Assembly (NCBI GenBank): GCA_009797885.1
Contig: WNKP01000014.1
Location: 1-64,000 of the forward strand
Source: Flavobacteriaceae bacterium GF1
GTDB lineage: Bacteria; Bacteroidota; Bacteroidia; Flavobacteriales; Flavobacteriaceae
Length of the DNA stretch: 64,000 nucleotides
Reading direction: 5' to 3'
Of this stretch, positions 1 to 12,500 are shown one piece after another. The position numbers and the translations under genes were made by a program. Every line of letters begins with the position of its first letter. The stretch's first letter is position 1. The notes beneath the pieces were generated by a model that was not told the DNA's origin, made no database searches, and was given only the letters and a program-made list of their open reading frames with translations.

Positions 1-632
1 GTTGTGGAATTGACCACATATTCATTGCCATTATTTTCTGCAGTTATTCCGTTCTTCAGATTGGAAAGAAATCGGTACGGTGCATTATCCAGGGCTCTAA
101 TGCCATCAGAACTCATTGCCTCCAACCCCCTGGAATGTACTGCCTGAACCGTAACAGGTACCGTTCCCGAAAAATCAAAGCGCGTAGGGCTACCGCTCTT
201 TACGGTGAAATTCCCAGAAGCCAAGGTCATGCCATTGGTCACACTCACCAATATGCTACCCGCGGGCAGCCCAAATTTTGAGCTTAAATCCGTCTCAATG
301 GAGGATAGGTTCGAGGAACCACTTGGAAAACCGAAATCAGAAGGACTTATGGGTTCATAGTTTGAGGGGTTGTATTCCGCAACATCCACTAGGGCCTCCT
401 TGTCTTCATCAATGTCTATCTGGTCAGTCACTTCATCACCGCCCGTATTCGCATTTTTGTCCTTATTTATATCGTCTTCAATCTTACTTTTATCCGTATC
501 AGTCCATACGAATGATGTCCTGTTGGGGACATCATTTGCGGCAAGGGGTGCAAAGGAGCTTAAAACGAAGACCATTGGAATTAAAACCAAACAAGTTGGC
601 AAATGAAATGACTTCCGTACTGATTTTTCCAT
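1..632 (-). CDS. Secreted acidic protein, C-terminus outside the window
   Basis: The minus-strand frame is open from an ATG at 630-632 to the left edge, giving about 210 visible residues with no stop. Residues 1-33 look like a signal peptide: basic MEKSVRKSF, then a hydrophobic run ending near APLAAND. Residues about 45-75 are rich in Asp, Glu and Lys (DKSKIEDDINKDKN, then DIDEDKEALVD). Later there are short beta-like segments such as LASGNFTVKSGSPTRFDFSG. I do not recognise a family. The signal peptide points to export. Whether the missing C-terminus carries a T9SS sorting domain cannot be seen. It is divergent from prfC. Confidence 0.75.
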   Translation of the reverse strand, partial: MEKSVRKSFHLPTCLVLIPMVFVLSSFAPLAANDVPNRTSFVWTDTDKSKIEDDINKDKNANTGGDEVTDQIDIDEDKEALVDVAEYNPSNYEPISPSDFGFPSGSSNLSSIETDLSSKFGLPAGSILVSVTNGMTLASGNFTVKSGSPTRFDFSGTVPVTVQAVHSRGLEAMSSDGIRALDNAPYRFLSNLKNGITAENNGNEYVVNST

Positions 633-1017
633 AAATGATAGTTTTACTTAAACATATCACCATGGCTTTCGTAGGCATATTTCTTTCACTGAGATTGTGG
701 GGCAATCGGCGTCAGCGCAAGATATTCGATTTTCTCATCAAATAACTTGGCATAATTACTTTTTATCCATGAGAACTCCTATTTTACTCGATTAACTACT
801 TGTTTTTTGTTTATGTTTTATTTACGCAAAAAATTTGTTAATGGATTTCAATGGGAAATAAGGACATAAATAGGTCAAAATCGACCGAAAAATACCTTAG
901 TCCGTACACATCAAACCCCATTTTTTATTGAAATTATCCTATGGATATTAACAATTGAAAACCAGAATGTCCAACAAGGTCAACTTAGATTGATTTATTT
1001 TTGCCCAAATTTTTTAA
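633..1017. other. Divergent intergenic region
   Basis: This 385-bp A+T-rich gap separates the divergent secreted-protein gene and prfC. I see no ORF or RNA gene in it. The only promoter-like element found is the TAnnTTTG match just upstream of prfC. No matching element was found for the minus-strand gene. Confidence 0.6.
996..1003 (+). promoter_or_regulatory. Candidate -7 element of prfC
   Basis: TATTTTTG is an exact match to the Bacteroidota -7 consensus TAnnTTTG and ends 14 bp before the prfC ATG. No TTG lies at the usual distance of about 19 bp upstream, and the sequence is T-rich, so a chance match is possible. If real, the 5' leader would be only a few bases long. Confidence 0.35.
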
Positions 1018-2607
1018 ATGGATTTTGAGAAGGAAATAGCCAGACGCAGAACTTTTGGAATTATATCCCACCCAGATGCGGGAAAAACAACACTCACAGA
1101 AAAATTGCTGTTGTTCGGAGGTGCAATACAAGAAGCGGGAGCTGTGAAAAGCAATAAAATAAAAAAGTCCGCTACGAGTGATTTTATGGAAATTGAGCGC
1201 CAAAGGGGGATATCCGTGGCGACCTCCGTCCTGGCCTTTAATTATAGGGACCGAAAGATAAATATTCTGGATACCCCGGGACACAAAGATTTTGCGGAGG
1301 ACACCTTTAGGACCTTAACCGCAGTGGACAGTGTTATTGTGGTCATTGACGTTGCCAAGGGTGTGGAAGAGCAAACGGAAAAACTGGTTGAGGTATGTAG
1401 GATGCGAAATATTCCCATGATCGTTTTTATAAACAAACTGGATCGTGAAGGGAAGGATGCTTTTGACCTACTGGATGAGGTGGAGCAAAAGCTGGGATTA
1501 ACGGTAACACCGCTGAGTTTCCCCATCGGAATGGGGTATGATTTTAAAGGAATCTACAATATTTATGAAAAGAACATTAACCTCTTTAGTGGAAATAGCA
1601 AGCAACATATTGAGGACACCATTGCTTTTGATGATTTAGATAGCCCTGAATTGGAAGGGATTATTGGAGAATCCCATGCCCATAATTTACGGGAATATCT
1701 GGAATTGGCCGGGGCAGTCTATCCCGAGTTCAACAAGAAGGAATATTTGGAAGGTGGTCTACAGCCCGTTTTCTTCGGTTCCGCGTTGAATAATTTCGGT
1801 GTTCGGGAACTATTGGATTGTTTTATTGAAATAGCTCCTGCTCCAAGACCCAAAATGGCCGAAGAACGACTGGTTAAATCCAATGAAAGTGATTTTTCGG
1901 GATTTGTTTTTAAAATCCATGCCAATATGGACCCCAAACACCGTGATCGCTTAGCTTTCGTAAAAATCGTCTCCGGTACTTTTGAGCGCAATACCCCATA
2001 TCTACATGTAAGACAGGATAAAAGAATAAAATTCTCCAGTCCGAATGCCTTTTTTGCCGAAAAAAAGGAAATTGTGGATGTTTCCTATCCAGGGGATATT
2101 GTGGGCCTCCATGATACCGGAAACTTCAAAATTGGCGATACCTTAACCAATGGGGAGAGATTAAGTTACAAAGGTATTCCCAGCTTTTCACCGGAACACT
2201 TTAGATATATCAACAATGCGGACCCCATGAAGGCCAAACAACTGAACAAGGGAATTGACCAACTCATGGATGAGGGTGTTGCCCAACTATTTACCCTGGA
2301 ACTTAACGGAAGAAAAGTCATTGGGACAGTTGGGGCATTACAATATGAAGTAATCCAATATCGATTGGAGCATGAATATGGGGCCAAATGTACCTATGAA
2401 AACTTTCCTGTCCACAAGGCATGTTGGGTCGATCCTGAAAAGGAAAATGAAGAATTCGCAGAATTCAAACGTATCAAACAAAAATATCTGGCTAAGGATA
2501 AAATGGGGCAATTGGTCTTTTTAGCGGATTCTGCTTTCTCATTACAAATGACACAACAGAAATACCCCACCGTTAAATTCCGTTTCACTTCCGAAAAAGC
2601 ATCATAG
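1018..2607 (+). CDS. prfC: Peptide chain release factor 3
   Basis: RF3 is a translational GTPase that removes RF1/RF2 from the ribosome after termination. The 529-residue product has the usual family length. The GTPase motifs are intact: P-loop HPDAGKTT at residues 18-25, the switch I region with RGISVATS near 63-70, DTPGH at 85-89 and NKLD at 139-142. The RF3-specific segment ERQRGISV and the C-terminal domain (about 385-529, with the run around GTVGALQYEVIQYR) are present. The ATG at 1018 directly precedes the conserved N-terminal MDFEKEIARRRTFGIISH block, so no earlier start is needed. It stands alone, with no same-strand neighbour in a clear operon. Confidence 0.97.
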   Translation: MDFEKEIARRRTFGIISHPDAGKTTLTEKLLLFGGAIQEAGAVKSNKIKKSATSDFMEIERQRGISVATSVLAFNYRDRKINILDTPGHKDFAEDTFRTLTAVDSVIVVIDVAKGVEEQTEKLVEVCRMRNIPMIVFINKLDREGKDAFDLLDEVEQKLGLTVTPLSFPIGMGYDFKGIYNIYEKNINLFSGNSKQHIEDTIAFDDLDSPELEGIIGESHAHNLREYLELAGAVYPEFNKKEYLEGGLQPVFFGSALNNFGVRELLDCFIEIAPAPRPKMAEERLVKSNESDFSGFVFKIHANMDPKHRDRLAFVKIVSGTFERNTPYLHVRQDKRIKFSSPNAFFAEKKEIVDVSYPGDIVGLHDTGNFKIGDTLTNGERLSYKGIPSFSPEHFRYINNADPMKAKQLNKGIDQLMDEGVAQLFTLELNGRKVIGTVGALQYEVIQYRLEHEYGAKCTYENFPVHKACWVDPEKENEEFAEFKRIKQKYLAKDKMGQLVFLADSAFSLQMTQQKYPTVKFRFTSEKAS

Positions 2608-3598
2608 CCCTGAGAATGCCAACTTTGGTAATAACGTAAAGAGGTGAAACAAAACACTCCGTTTTACCATTTTTGCACAACCCTTGGAAAAGCACATATT
2701 TAAAAGGGAGTTGAGTGATTTTTTGCCATTTTGGGACAATTGAAGGAACACTTAACCATTTCCAAGGCCCGCCCACTCCTTCATGGTAAAAATCGTACCT
2801 GTGCTTACCGTGCAATGTAGTTTTTGTACCCTTTTGTGTATTTAACGCATCGTGGCCGAATTAAAGCTATGTTTATTGGTAGCTATGAAGAATCCATGTG
2901 AAGAGTACATTCTTACCGTGTAGGTCAGGGACCTATGGTCAAAAACAAAATCGATAAGGATTTTTTTAAATCCAATGGATTGGAAACAAAGGACTGTCAC
3001 TTGACCAAATTACGACCAGGGTGATCGAAAAGTATTCCCCTTGTTTTGGACAGTAAACAATGATAAAATCCTTCCCAAATTCTTGATTTTCTGGTAAAAC
3101 CTGATCGTGGATCCCATTTGTTTTCAAATAGCGACGCCTGTTACATTAGAATTAAGGCTTTGGTCCCAAGGGAGGTATTTTTGTTTTACTGGTTATTTAC
3201 TGTGTATCAGTGGCGATTGAAGAGGAAAATTCCCAAGGAACCCTCCCACTCGGAAAACCTGGAAAAACATCCGGTTTCAAGGCAGTGGGTTAGGTCAATT
3301 GGATGATTTGGAAAGATTGGATTTTAAGATACCGACCGTTTTGGGAAATTATACGAAAACAATGTCCAGAATGTTGTCGAGAGTATGGGGTTTGGAATGT
3401 TCCGGATACCCCAAGTTTTCTTTGTGCCCATTTCCACCATTCCGCCATAAAATCCATACCATAACCCTTAGCGCAAAATCGGGAACCTTCCCTTCCCTTG
3501 TTGCGGGACCGATCAATCCAAGGTCGATGACCTCATTCAAATGCTTTGACGCTTCATCCCTAATAAGAACAAATTACGTTATAGGCCTAAGAAGGCCC
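2608..3598. other. Long gap without a recognisable gene, upstream of the giant adhesin
   Basis: These 991 bases hold only short ORFs on either strand with no family resemblance. The frame of the giant gene stays open upstream to about 3299, but that stretch (for example the run with [14 protein letters not shown]) does not look like a real N-terminus. One exact TAnnTTTG (TATTTTTG, 3176-3183) exists without a well-spaced TTG. The gap could hold a long regulatory leader for the giant gene or a decayed gene. Confidence 0.5.
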
Positions 3599-6500
3599 AT
3601 GCTTACCTTTTTCACCTTCTTGTTGATTACCACTGGCCTGTTTGCCCAGGGCGAATTCATCACCACCTGGAATACGACCTATCCTGGCACTTCCGAAGAC
3701 AATTCCATCACTATCCCTTTGACAGGGACCTATGATGTGGATGTGGGCAATGATGGCACCTGGGACCTGTTTGGAGAGACCAATGCAACTACTGTGGATA
3801 TCACCCTATATCCCAACCCTAAAAACAACAATATAAACTATACCGCCGGGGAAATACAACTGGCCATTCGCAATGCCGCCTCCGGGGCAGGGAACCTGAC
3901 CAGGATATATTTTAACAATAGGAACGATAGGCAGAAACTGCTCTCTGTGGACCAATGGGGCAGCAGTATAGCCTGGAGCACAATGCACAGGGCATTTCAC
4001 GGCTGTACCAACGTGGAGGTTAAGGCTACGGACGCTCCCGACCTGGGCAGCGTGACCAATATGGGCCAGATGTTTTCCGGCTGTACCAAACTTAGGGGAA
4101 CAACGGGTTTCTCCAGCTGGAACACGGCTCACGTGACTTCCATGGTAGGCATGTTTGCCGATGCAAGTGCCTTTAACGGGGATATCAGTTCCTGGAATAC
4201 GGGCAGCGTAACCGATATGAGCTGGATGTTTTGGAATGCAACCGCTTTTGACAAAGACATCGGTTCCTGGAACACCAGCAATGTGACCAATATGAGTAAT
4301 ATGTTCAATGGCGCCACCGCCTTTGATGCGGATATTGGTTCATGGGAGACCGACAATGTGGCTGATATGTCCTATATGTTCTCTGGCGCAACTGCCTTTG
4401 ACCAGGACATGGGTTCCTGGAACACCAGTACTGTGACCACTATGCGGGGGCTATTTCAGGAAGCGACCGCCTTTGACCAGGACATCGGTTCGTGGAACAC
4501 CGGCAATGTGACCATTATGGATCAGCTGTTTTATAAGGCAACTGCCTTTAATGGGGACATTGGTTCCTGGAATGTGGCCAAGGTGATCAATATGGGTGCC
4601 ATGTTCAATGGCGCAACCACTTTTAATCAGGACATCAGCTCCTGGAACACAATCAACGTGACCAATATGGGCGGTATGTTCAATGGTGCAACCGCCTTTA
4701 ACCAAAGCCTTGGTTCGTGGAATGTTGACAAAGTGACCAATATGGGTTCCATGTTCTCTGGCGCAACCGCTTTCGACAAAAATATCGGTTCTTGGGATGT
4801 GGGCAACGTAATCAATATGGGCTCCATGTTCTCTAACGCAACCACCTTCAACCAAAATATCGATTCCTGGGAGACCGCCAAGGTGACGAACATGGGTAGC
4901 ATGTTCTCTGGTGCAACCGCCTTTAATGCGGACATTGGTTTGTGGGATGTGGGGAGCGTGACCAATATGCAATCCATGTTTTCTGGAGCAACTGCCTTTG
5001 ACCAGGACATCGGTTCGTGGAATGTGGTCAAGGTGACCAATATGAGTGGCATGTTCGATAAGGCAACTGCCTTTAATACGGACATCAGTTCCTGGGATGT
5101 GGGTAGTGTGACCAATATGGGTTCCATGTTCTCTGGCGCAACCGCCTTTAACCAGAACATCGGTTCATGGGAAACGGCAAGCGCGACCAATATGCAATCC
5201 ATGTTTTCCGGCGCAAGCGCCTTTGACCAGAACCTGGGTAATTGGGACATGGGACAGTTGACCGCCGGGGGCAATATGCTCGACAGCAGCGGGCTGTCCC
5301 TTGACAACTGGGACGCTACACTGATCGGTTGGCACAGTCAGGGCTTTACCAACACCGTCACCATCGGCGCTTCCGGACTGGTCTACTGTGCAGCTGGCAA
5401 CGAGCGTGCCGAAATGACGACTTTTACTTTTACCGGTGATACCCTACCAGACACCCTCCCAAAAGCCCAGTGCAAGGCCACAACGATTGCACTGAATCTC
5501 AACGGTACAGTAACCCTACCCCCTGCCCTTGTGGACGACGATTCATTTGCCTGCGGGGTTTCCTCCCTGAGAGTGTCCCCAAGCAGCTTTACAACCACCG
5601 ACCTTGGTACGAACGAGGTAATCCTGACGGTGACCGATGGCAACAATAAGACATCGACCTGTAAGACCTCGGTGACCGTAGTGGGCAGTACGAATTCCGC
5701 AAGCGTATTTGTCACCACCTGGAATACGACCTATTCCGGCACGTCCAACGCAAACTCCATCACCATTCCCGCCGAAGGGACCTACGATGTAGATCTGGGC
5801 AATGATGGGAGCTATGAACTGTTCGACCAGACCGACGGTACTACCATAGATGTGACCGCCCATGGCCGTACTGCCGGGGAAATACAGGTGGCCCTCCGCA
5901 ATGCCGCCTCCGGGACTGGGACCCTGGAAAGGATACATTTCAACAATACGGGCGATAAGGATAAAATACTTTCCGTAGACCAATGGGGAAGCAGCATCTC
6001 CTGGAGTACCATGGACAGTGCATTTCGCGGTTGTACCCATCTGGACGTTAAGGCCACCGATGTTCCCGATCTGGCCAACCTGACCAGTCTGAGACTGTTA
6101 TTTGCCGGCGCAACCGCCTTTAATGGGGATATCAGTTCCTGGAATGTGACCAGCGTGACCAATATGGCAGGCATGTTTTGGGGTGCAAGCACCTTTAACC
6201 AGAACATCGGTTCCTGGAACACGGCCAACGTAACCACTATGGAAGGCCTATTTCAGGGGGCAACCGCCTTTGACCAGAATATCGGTTCCTGGAATGTGTC
6301 GAAGGTAACCATGATGGTCTCCATGTTTAAAGGTGCAAAGAGCTTTGACCAGAACATCGGGGCCTGGAACACAGGAAGCGTTCTCTTAATGGGTAGCATG
6401 TTCCAAGGGGCAAGCGCCTTTGACCAGGATTTGGGCGATTGGAATCTGCAGACATTGTTAAGTGGAGGTGATATGCTCAGTGGAAGTGGGCTCTCCACCA

Positions 6501-9500
6501 CTAACTGGGACAATACACTGATCGGTTGGCACAGAAAGGGCTTTACCAATACACCCACCATTGGCGCCTCTGGCCTGGTCTACTGCCAAGCTGGCAGCGA
6601 ACGTGCTGCGCTTACCCTCAACATCACCGGTGACCATGCCGAGAGGACCCCACCGACAGTCGCGTGCAAGGCAACATCAGAGTTCCAACTAGGCACCAGT
6701 AGTACAGCGACCCTAACGACTGACCTTGTGGAAACCAGTTCCAGCGATGCCTGTGGGATTGCTTCGCGGAGCCTGTCCCGGAGCAACTTCACGACTGCCG
6801 ACCTGGGAGTGCACACAGTTACGCTTACAGTAACTGACGGCAATGGCAACACCAACACCTGCCAAACCATGGTGAACGTGGTCGCCTATCCCACAAGCAT
6901 ATTTGTCACCACCTGGAACGCGACTAGCTCCATCACCATTCCTGCCCAAGGCACCTACGATGTGGATCTGGGAAATGACGGTACCTATGAACTGCAGAAC
7001 CAAAGTGGGGCAATTACCGTGAATGTTAGCTCCTATGGTTATACCCCCGGAAAAATACAGTTGGGTATTCGAAATGCCTCCTCCGGAAACGGGACCTTGG
7101 ACAGGATCTACTTTTCTAACAGCATTCAGGCCAATAGGGATAAGATACTTTCCGTGGACCAATGGGGTAGCAGCATATCCTGGAGTACCATGAAGGATGC
7201 ATTTCGCCTTTGTACCAAACTGGACGTTCTGGCGACCGACGCTCCTGACCTAAGCAAGGTGACTGATACGTCCTATATGTTTGGCGGATGCACCTCACTT
7301 AAGGGGAATACGAGCTTCTCTACCTGGGACGTAAGTAATGTAACTGATATGACGGCCATGTTCAATCAAGCGACGGTCTTTGACCAATCTCTTGGGAATT
7401 GGGATATGGGGCAGGTGACCAATGGCAGCTCCATGCTCAATAGCAGTGGGATCTCCGGTGAAAACTGGGACGCTACGCTGATCGGTTGGCACGGCCAGTA
7501 CTTCACCAATACCCCCGAAATCGGCGCCCATAGACTGGTCTATTGCAAGGCCGCTGATGAACGTGAGTTGTTGATACTCCATAGCCTCAACATTACCGGA
7601 GACGAAAAGAACAGTACCCCGCCAACTGCGCGTTGCAAGGATAAGGTCATACTCCAATTGGACGCCAGCGGTACGGCCAGTCTGACGACTGACCAGGTGG
7701 ACAACGGTTCCAGTAGTACTTGCGGGATCAGCATCTTGCGCTTGTCTCAGAGTAACTTCACCTCCTCTGACGTTGGTGTGAAAACGATCACCTTGACTGC
7801 GAGAGACAATACTACCCCTGTTAGCTGGCTGAGTAGCTGTACAACCCAGGTGCATGTACTGGATCTTCCCACAACACCATTTATCGCCACCTGGGGCACG
7901 AGGGAATCCGGTACTTCCGGCAGCAACTCCATCACCATCCCCGCCACGGGGACCTACGATGTGGATCTGGGCAACGATGGTACCTATGAACTGTCGGACC
8001 AGTATGGGAGCACCACCATAGATGTTACCCAATATGGCTATTCCGCCGGGGATATACAGGTAGCCCTTCGCAATGCAAGCTCCGGGGAAGGGACCCTTAG
8101 TAGGATATATTTCAATAATGGGGGCGACAAACAGAAGCTAATTTCCGTGGACCAATGGGGCAGCAGCATATCCTGGAGCTCTATGGAGGATGCATTTAAC
8201 GGTTGTCTCAATCTGGAAGTCAAGGCGACCGATGCTCCCGACCTGAGTAAGGTGACCGATATGAGCGGGATGTTTAAGTGGTGTATGTCACTTAAAGGAA
8301 AGACAGGCTTCTCTACCTGGAATACCAGTAACGTGACTGATATGGAGGCTATGTTTGCCCATGCATACACCTTTAACGGGGACATCGGTTCCTGGAACAC
8401 GGCTAAAGTGTACAATATGAAATCCATGTTCTGGAGTGCAAGAACCTTTAATCAAAACCTGGGGAATTGGGACCTTGGGCAGTTAATCGGTGGTATTGAC
8501 ATGTTCTCCAACAGTGGGCTCTCCGTGGAAAACTGGGACGCCACACTTATCGGTTGGCACGGCCAGTACTTCACCAATGACCCCTCCATTGGTGCCTCCG
8601 GACTGGTGTACTGTGAGGCTGGCACTCAGCGTGATGCGCTTACCCTCTACGTCTATGGTGACAGTGCTGAAACGACCAAGCCAACGGCCGTATGCAAGGA
8701 TGTTGAGGTCATACTAAGCCCAGCCGGTACGGCCACCATGGAGGCCTCCCTTGTGGACAATGGTTCCAGCGATACCTGTGGGACTGTCTCGTTTGAAGTA
8801 TCCAATGGTAGTGGAACTGCTGTTACTGAGAGAACCTTTACAACCTCCCACATCGGTGAGAACACGGTCACCCTGACAGTGATCGACCCCAATGGGAACA
8901 CGGAAACCTGTGAACCCACGGTGACCGTGATAGATCATGCCACTAGGGTATTTGTCACTACCTGGGACACGACCAAACCAGGTACATCCAAAAGCAGTTC
9001 CATCACTATCCCGGCCACAGGGACCTACGATGTGGACCTGGGCCATGACGGCACCTATGAACTGTCAAACCAGACCGGGACCATCACCATAGATTTGTCC
9101 ACCATCCAGGGCTATTCCCCTGGGGAGATAAAGGTGGCCCTTTGGAATGCCAACTCGGGGACAGGGACGCTAGAGAGGATTCATTTCAATAATTCGGGGG
9201 ACCGGCAGAAGCTGCTCTCTGTAGACCAGTGGGGCGGCGGAATCTCCTGGAGTACAATGGAGGGCGCATTCCATGGCTGTACCAATCTGGACATTAAGGC
9301 GACCGATGCTCCCGACCTGGACAAAGTGACCAGTCTTTCCAATATGTTTAACGGCTGTACGACACTTACGGGGACGACGGACTTCTCCACCTGGAACACA
9401 GCAAATGTGACCAATATGACCGGCATGTTCAATGGCGCAAGCACCTTTGACCAGGATATCGGTCCCTGGAACACCAGTAAGGTGACCATGATGCAATCCA

Positions 9501-12500
9501 TGTTTTTTGGGGCAACTGCCTTTAACCAGGAAATCGGTTCCTGGAACACCGGTAATGTAATCATTATGCAATCCATGTTTTTTGGTGCAACTGCCTTTGA
9601 CCAGGACATCGGTTCCTGGGACACGGACAACGTGAAAAATATGAGCTGGATGTTTGCTGGGGCAAGTGCCTTTAACCAGAACATCGGTTCCTGGAACACC
9701 AGCAGCGCGACCCAGATGGGTGGCATGTTTGTTAGCGCAAGCAGCTTTGACCAGAATCTGGGCGATTGGGACCTGAGGCAGTTGACCAATGGTGTTGATA
9801 TGCTCGATGGTAGCGGGCTCTCCATGGACAATTGGGACGCCACGCTTATCGGTTGGCACCGCCAGTACTTTACCAACACGCCCACCATCGGCGCCTCCGG
9901 CCTGGTCTACTGTAAGGCTGGTACCGAGCGTGCTGCCCTGACCCTCAACATTACTGACGACATCATGGAGAATACTCCTCCAACAGCCAAGTGTCTCCAG
10001 GCGTTGACGCTCCGGCTGGACATCTACGGCGCGGCCAGCCTGACGACCGACATTGTGGACAACGGTTCCAGTGATGTCTGCGGGGACGTCTCGCTAGGCT
10101 TATCCCAAAGCAGTTTCACAGCCTCCGACCTTGGCGAGAACATAATCACCCTTACGGTGACCGACAACACCAGCAAAACGAGTACCTGCAACACCACGGT
10201 GACCATACTGGACCTTCCCCCAGACCTATTTGTCACCACCTGGGACACGACCAAACCCGGATTCTCCGACAGGAATTTTATCACCATCCCAGTCGAAGGA
10301 ACCTATGATGTGGACGTAGGCAATGATGGTACCTATGACCTGACGGACCAGATTGGGCCCACCACCATAAATGTGACCAACTATCCTAACCCTGCTACCG
10401 GTACTAACTATACTGCCGGGAAAATACAGCTGGCCCTGCGCAATGCCGCCTCCAATTCCGGGGACCTGACCCGGATACGTTTCTCCCCATTTGAGGCGGA
10501 CGACAGGCTGAAACTGCTCTCCGTGGAACAATGGGGCAATGATATTCCCTGGAGTACCATGGAACAGGCATTTTTTGGATGTAATAATTTGGAAATCAAT
10601 GCCGTAGATGCTCCCGACCTAAGCAACTTGACCCATATGGGCTTGATGTTTGCCAGTTGCTCGGCACTCAAGGGGACGGAATATTTCGATACTTGGAACA
10701 CGGCCAGGGTAACCGATATGGGCAGCATGTTCCTTGGCGCAACCGACTTTAACAGTGACATTGGTTCCTGGAATACTGGCAAAGTGATCAATATGGTCAA
10801 CATGTTTTCTAATGCGGCTTCCTTTGATCAGGACATTGGCTCCTGGGATACGAGCAGGGTGACCAATATGCATCAGATGTTTTATGGGGCAAGTGCCTTT
10901 AATGGGAATATCGGCTCCTGGAATGTGGTCCAGGTGGAAGATATGGCCTATATGTTTTATGATGCGGACGCCTTTAACCAGGACATCGGTTCCTGGAATG
11001 TGGTCCAGGTGGAGGATATGGCCTATATGTTTTATGGCGCGGGTGCCTTTGACCAAAACATCGGTTCCTGGAACACCGGCAATGTGACCGATATGCGCCT
11101 CATGTTTCGGGACGCAATCACCTTTGATCAGAACATTGGTTCTTGGAATACCAGTAGCGTTACCAATATGCGCTCCATGTTTTTGTACGCAGGCGCCTTT
11201 GACCAGAACCTGGGCCATTGGGATATGGGGCAGGTGACCAGTGGGGCCGCCATGCTCAATAATAGTGGGCTCTCCGGTATAAACTGGGACGCTACGCTCA
11301 TGGGTTGGTACAACCAAGGTTTTACCAACACGCCCACCATTGGAGCTGTGGGACTGGTCTACTGTAAGGCCGCGACCCAGCGTGCCGCACTAACCCTCAA
11401 CATTACCGGTGACAGCGCGGATACTACACTACCGGAGGCCCTGTGCCAGCAAACGCTGACACTCCAACTAGGTACCGACGGCACGGCCAGCCTAACGACC
11501 GACCTTGTGGATGACGGTTCCAATGATACCTGCGGGATTGCCTCGCTAGGTTTGTCCCAGTACAACTTCACGACCGACGACCTCGGGGTAAACACGGTTA
11601 CCCTTACCGTTACCGACAACCTTGACCAGGTATCGACCTGCGAGAGCACGGTGACCGTGGTAGACCATCCCATAAAGCTATTTATCACCACTTGGGACAC
11701 GACCAAATCCGGTACGTCCGACGAGAACTTCATCACTATTCCCGCTGAGGGGAAATATGATGTGGATGTGGGCAATGACGGAACCTATGACCTGACGGAC
11801 CAGACTGGGACCACTATCATAGATGTGACCAAATATACCAACCCTACTACCGGTACCAACTATACGGCCGGGGAAATACAGCTGGTCCTTCGGGATGCTG
11901 TCTCCGGGAACGGGACCCTGAGCAGAATACATTTCAACAATACGGGCGACAGTCAGAAGCTGCTTTCCGTAGATCAATGGGGCAGCAGCATCTCCTGGAG
12001 TACCATGGAAAGTGCCTTTCAAGGCTGTTCCAATCTTGATGTTGAAGCAATCGACGTCCCCAATCTGGCCAGCGTAACCAATATGTCCGGAATGTTTGGT
12101 GGGTGTACCTCACTTGAGGGGACGGCAAACTTTGATACCTGGAACACCAGCGGCGTAACCGATATGAGTTTTATGTTCAGTGATGCAAGTGCCTTTAACC
12201 AGGATATCAGTTCCTGGGACACGGGAAAGGTAACCAGTATGAACTTTATGTTTGCCGCCGCAACTGCTTTTAATGGAAGCATCGGGTCCTGGAACACCAA
12301 CAGTGTGACCAATATGAACTATGTGTTTTTTCAGGCCACCGCCTTTAATCAGAATCTGGGGGATTGGTACATGGGGAAAGTGAGCAATGGCACTGGTATG
12401 CTCAACAGTAGTGGGCTCTCCGTTGCCAATTGGGATGCCACCCTCATCGGTTGGCACGCCCAGGGCTTTACCAATACCCCCATCATTGGGGCCTCTGGTT

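Noticed and set aside
278-634. Plus-strand ORF of 118 codons at the left end
   Set aside because: It is antisense to the secreted-protein gene, which has a signal peptide and an open frame to the window edge.
3118-3306. Plus-strand ORF of 62 codons in the gap before the giant gene
   Set aside because: Short, overlaps the open upstream frame of the giant gene and has no recognisable features.
3299-3598. N-terminal extension of the giant protein from a TTG
   Set aside because: The 100 extra codons look non-coding and would bury the clear signal peptide that starts at the ATG at 3599.
4451-4972. Antisense ORFs under the BspA modules (also 4627-5307, 9170-9888, 10619-11317, 12110-13078)
   Set aside because: They repeat with the 75-bp units and have His/Gly/Val-rich or Leu/Pro-rich periodic sequence; these are shadows of the sense repeats.
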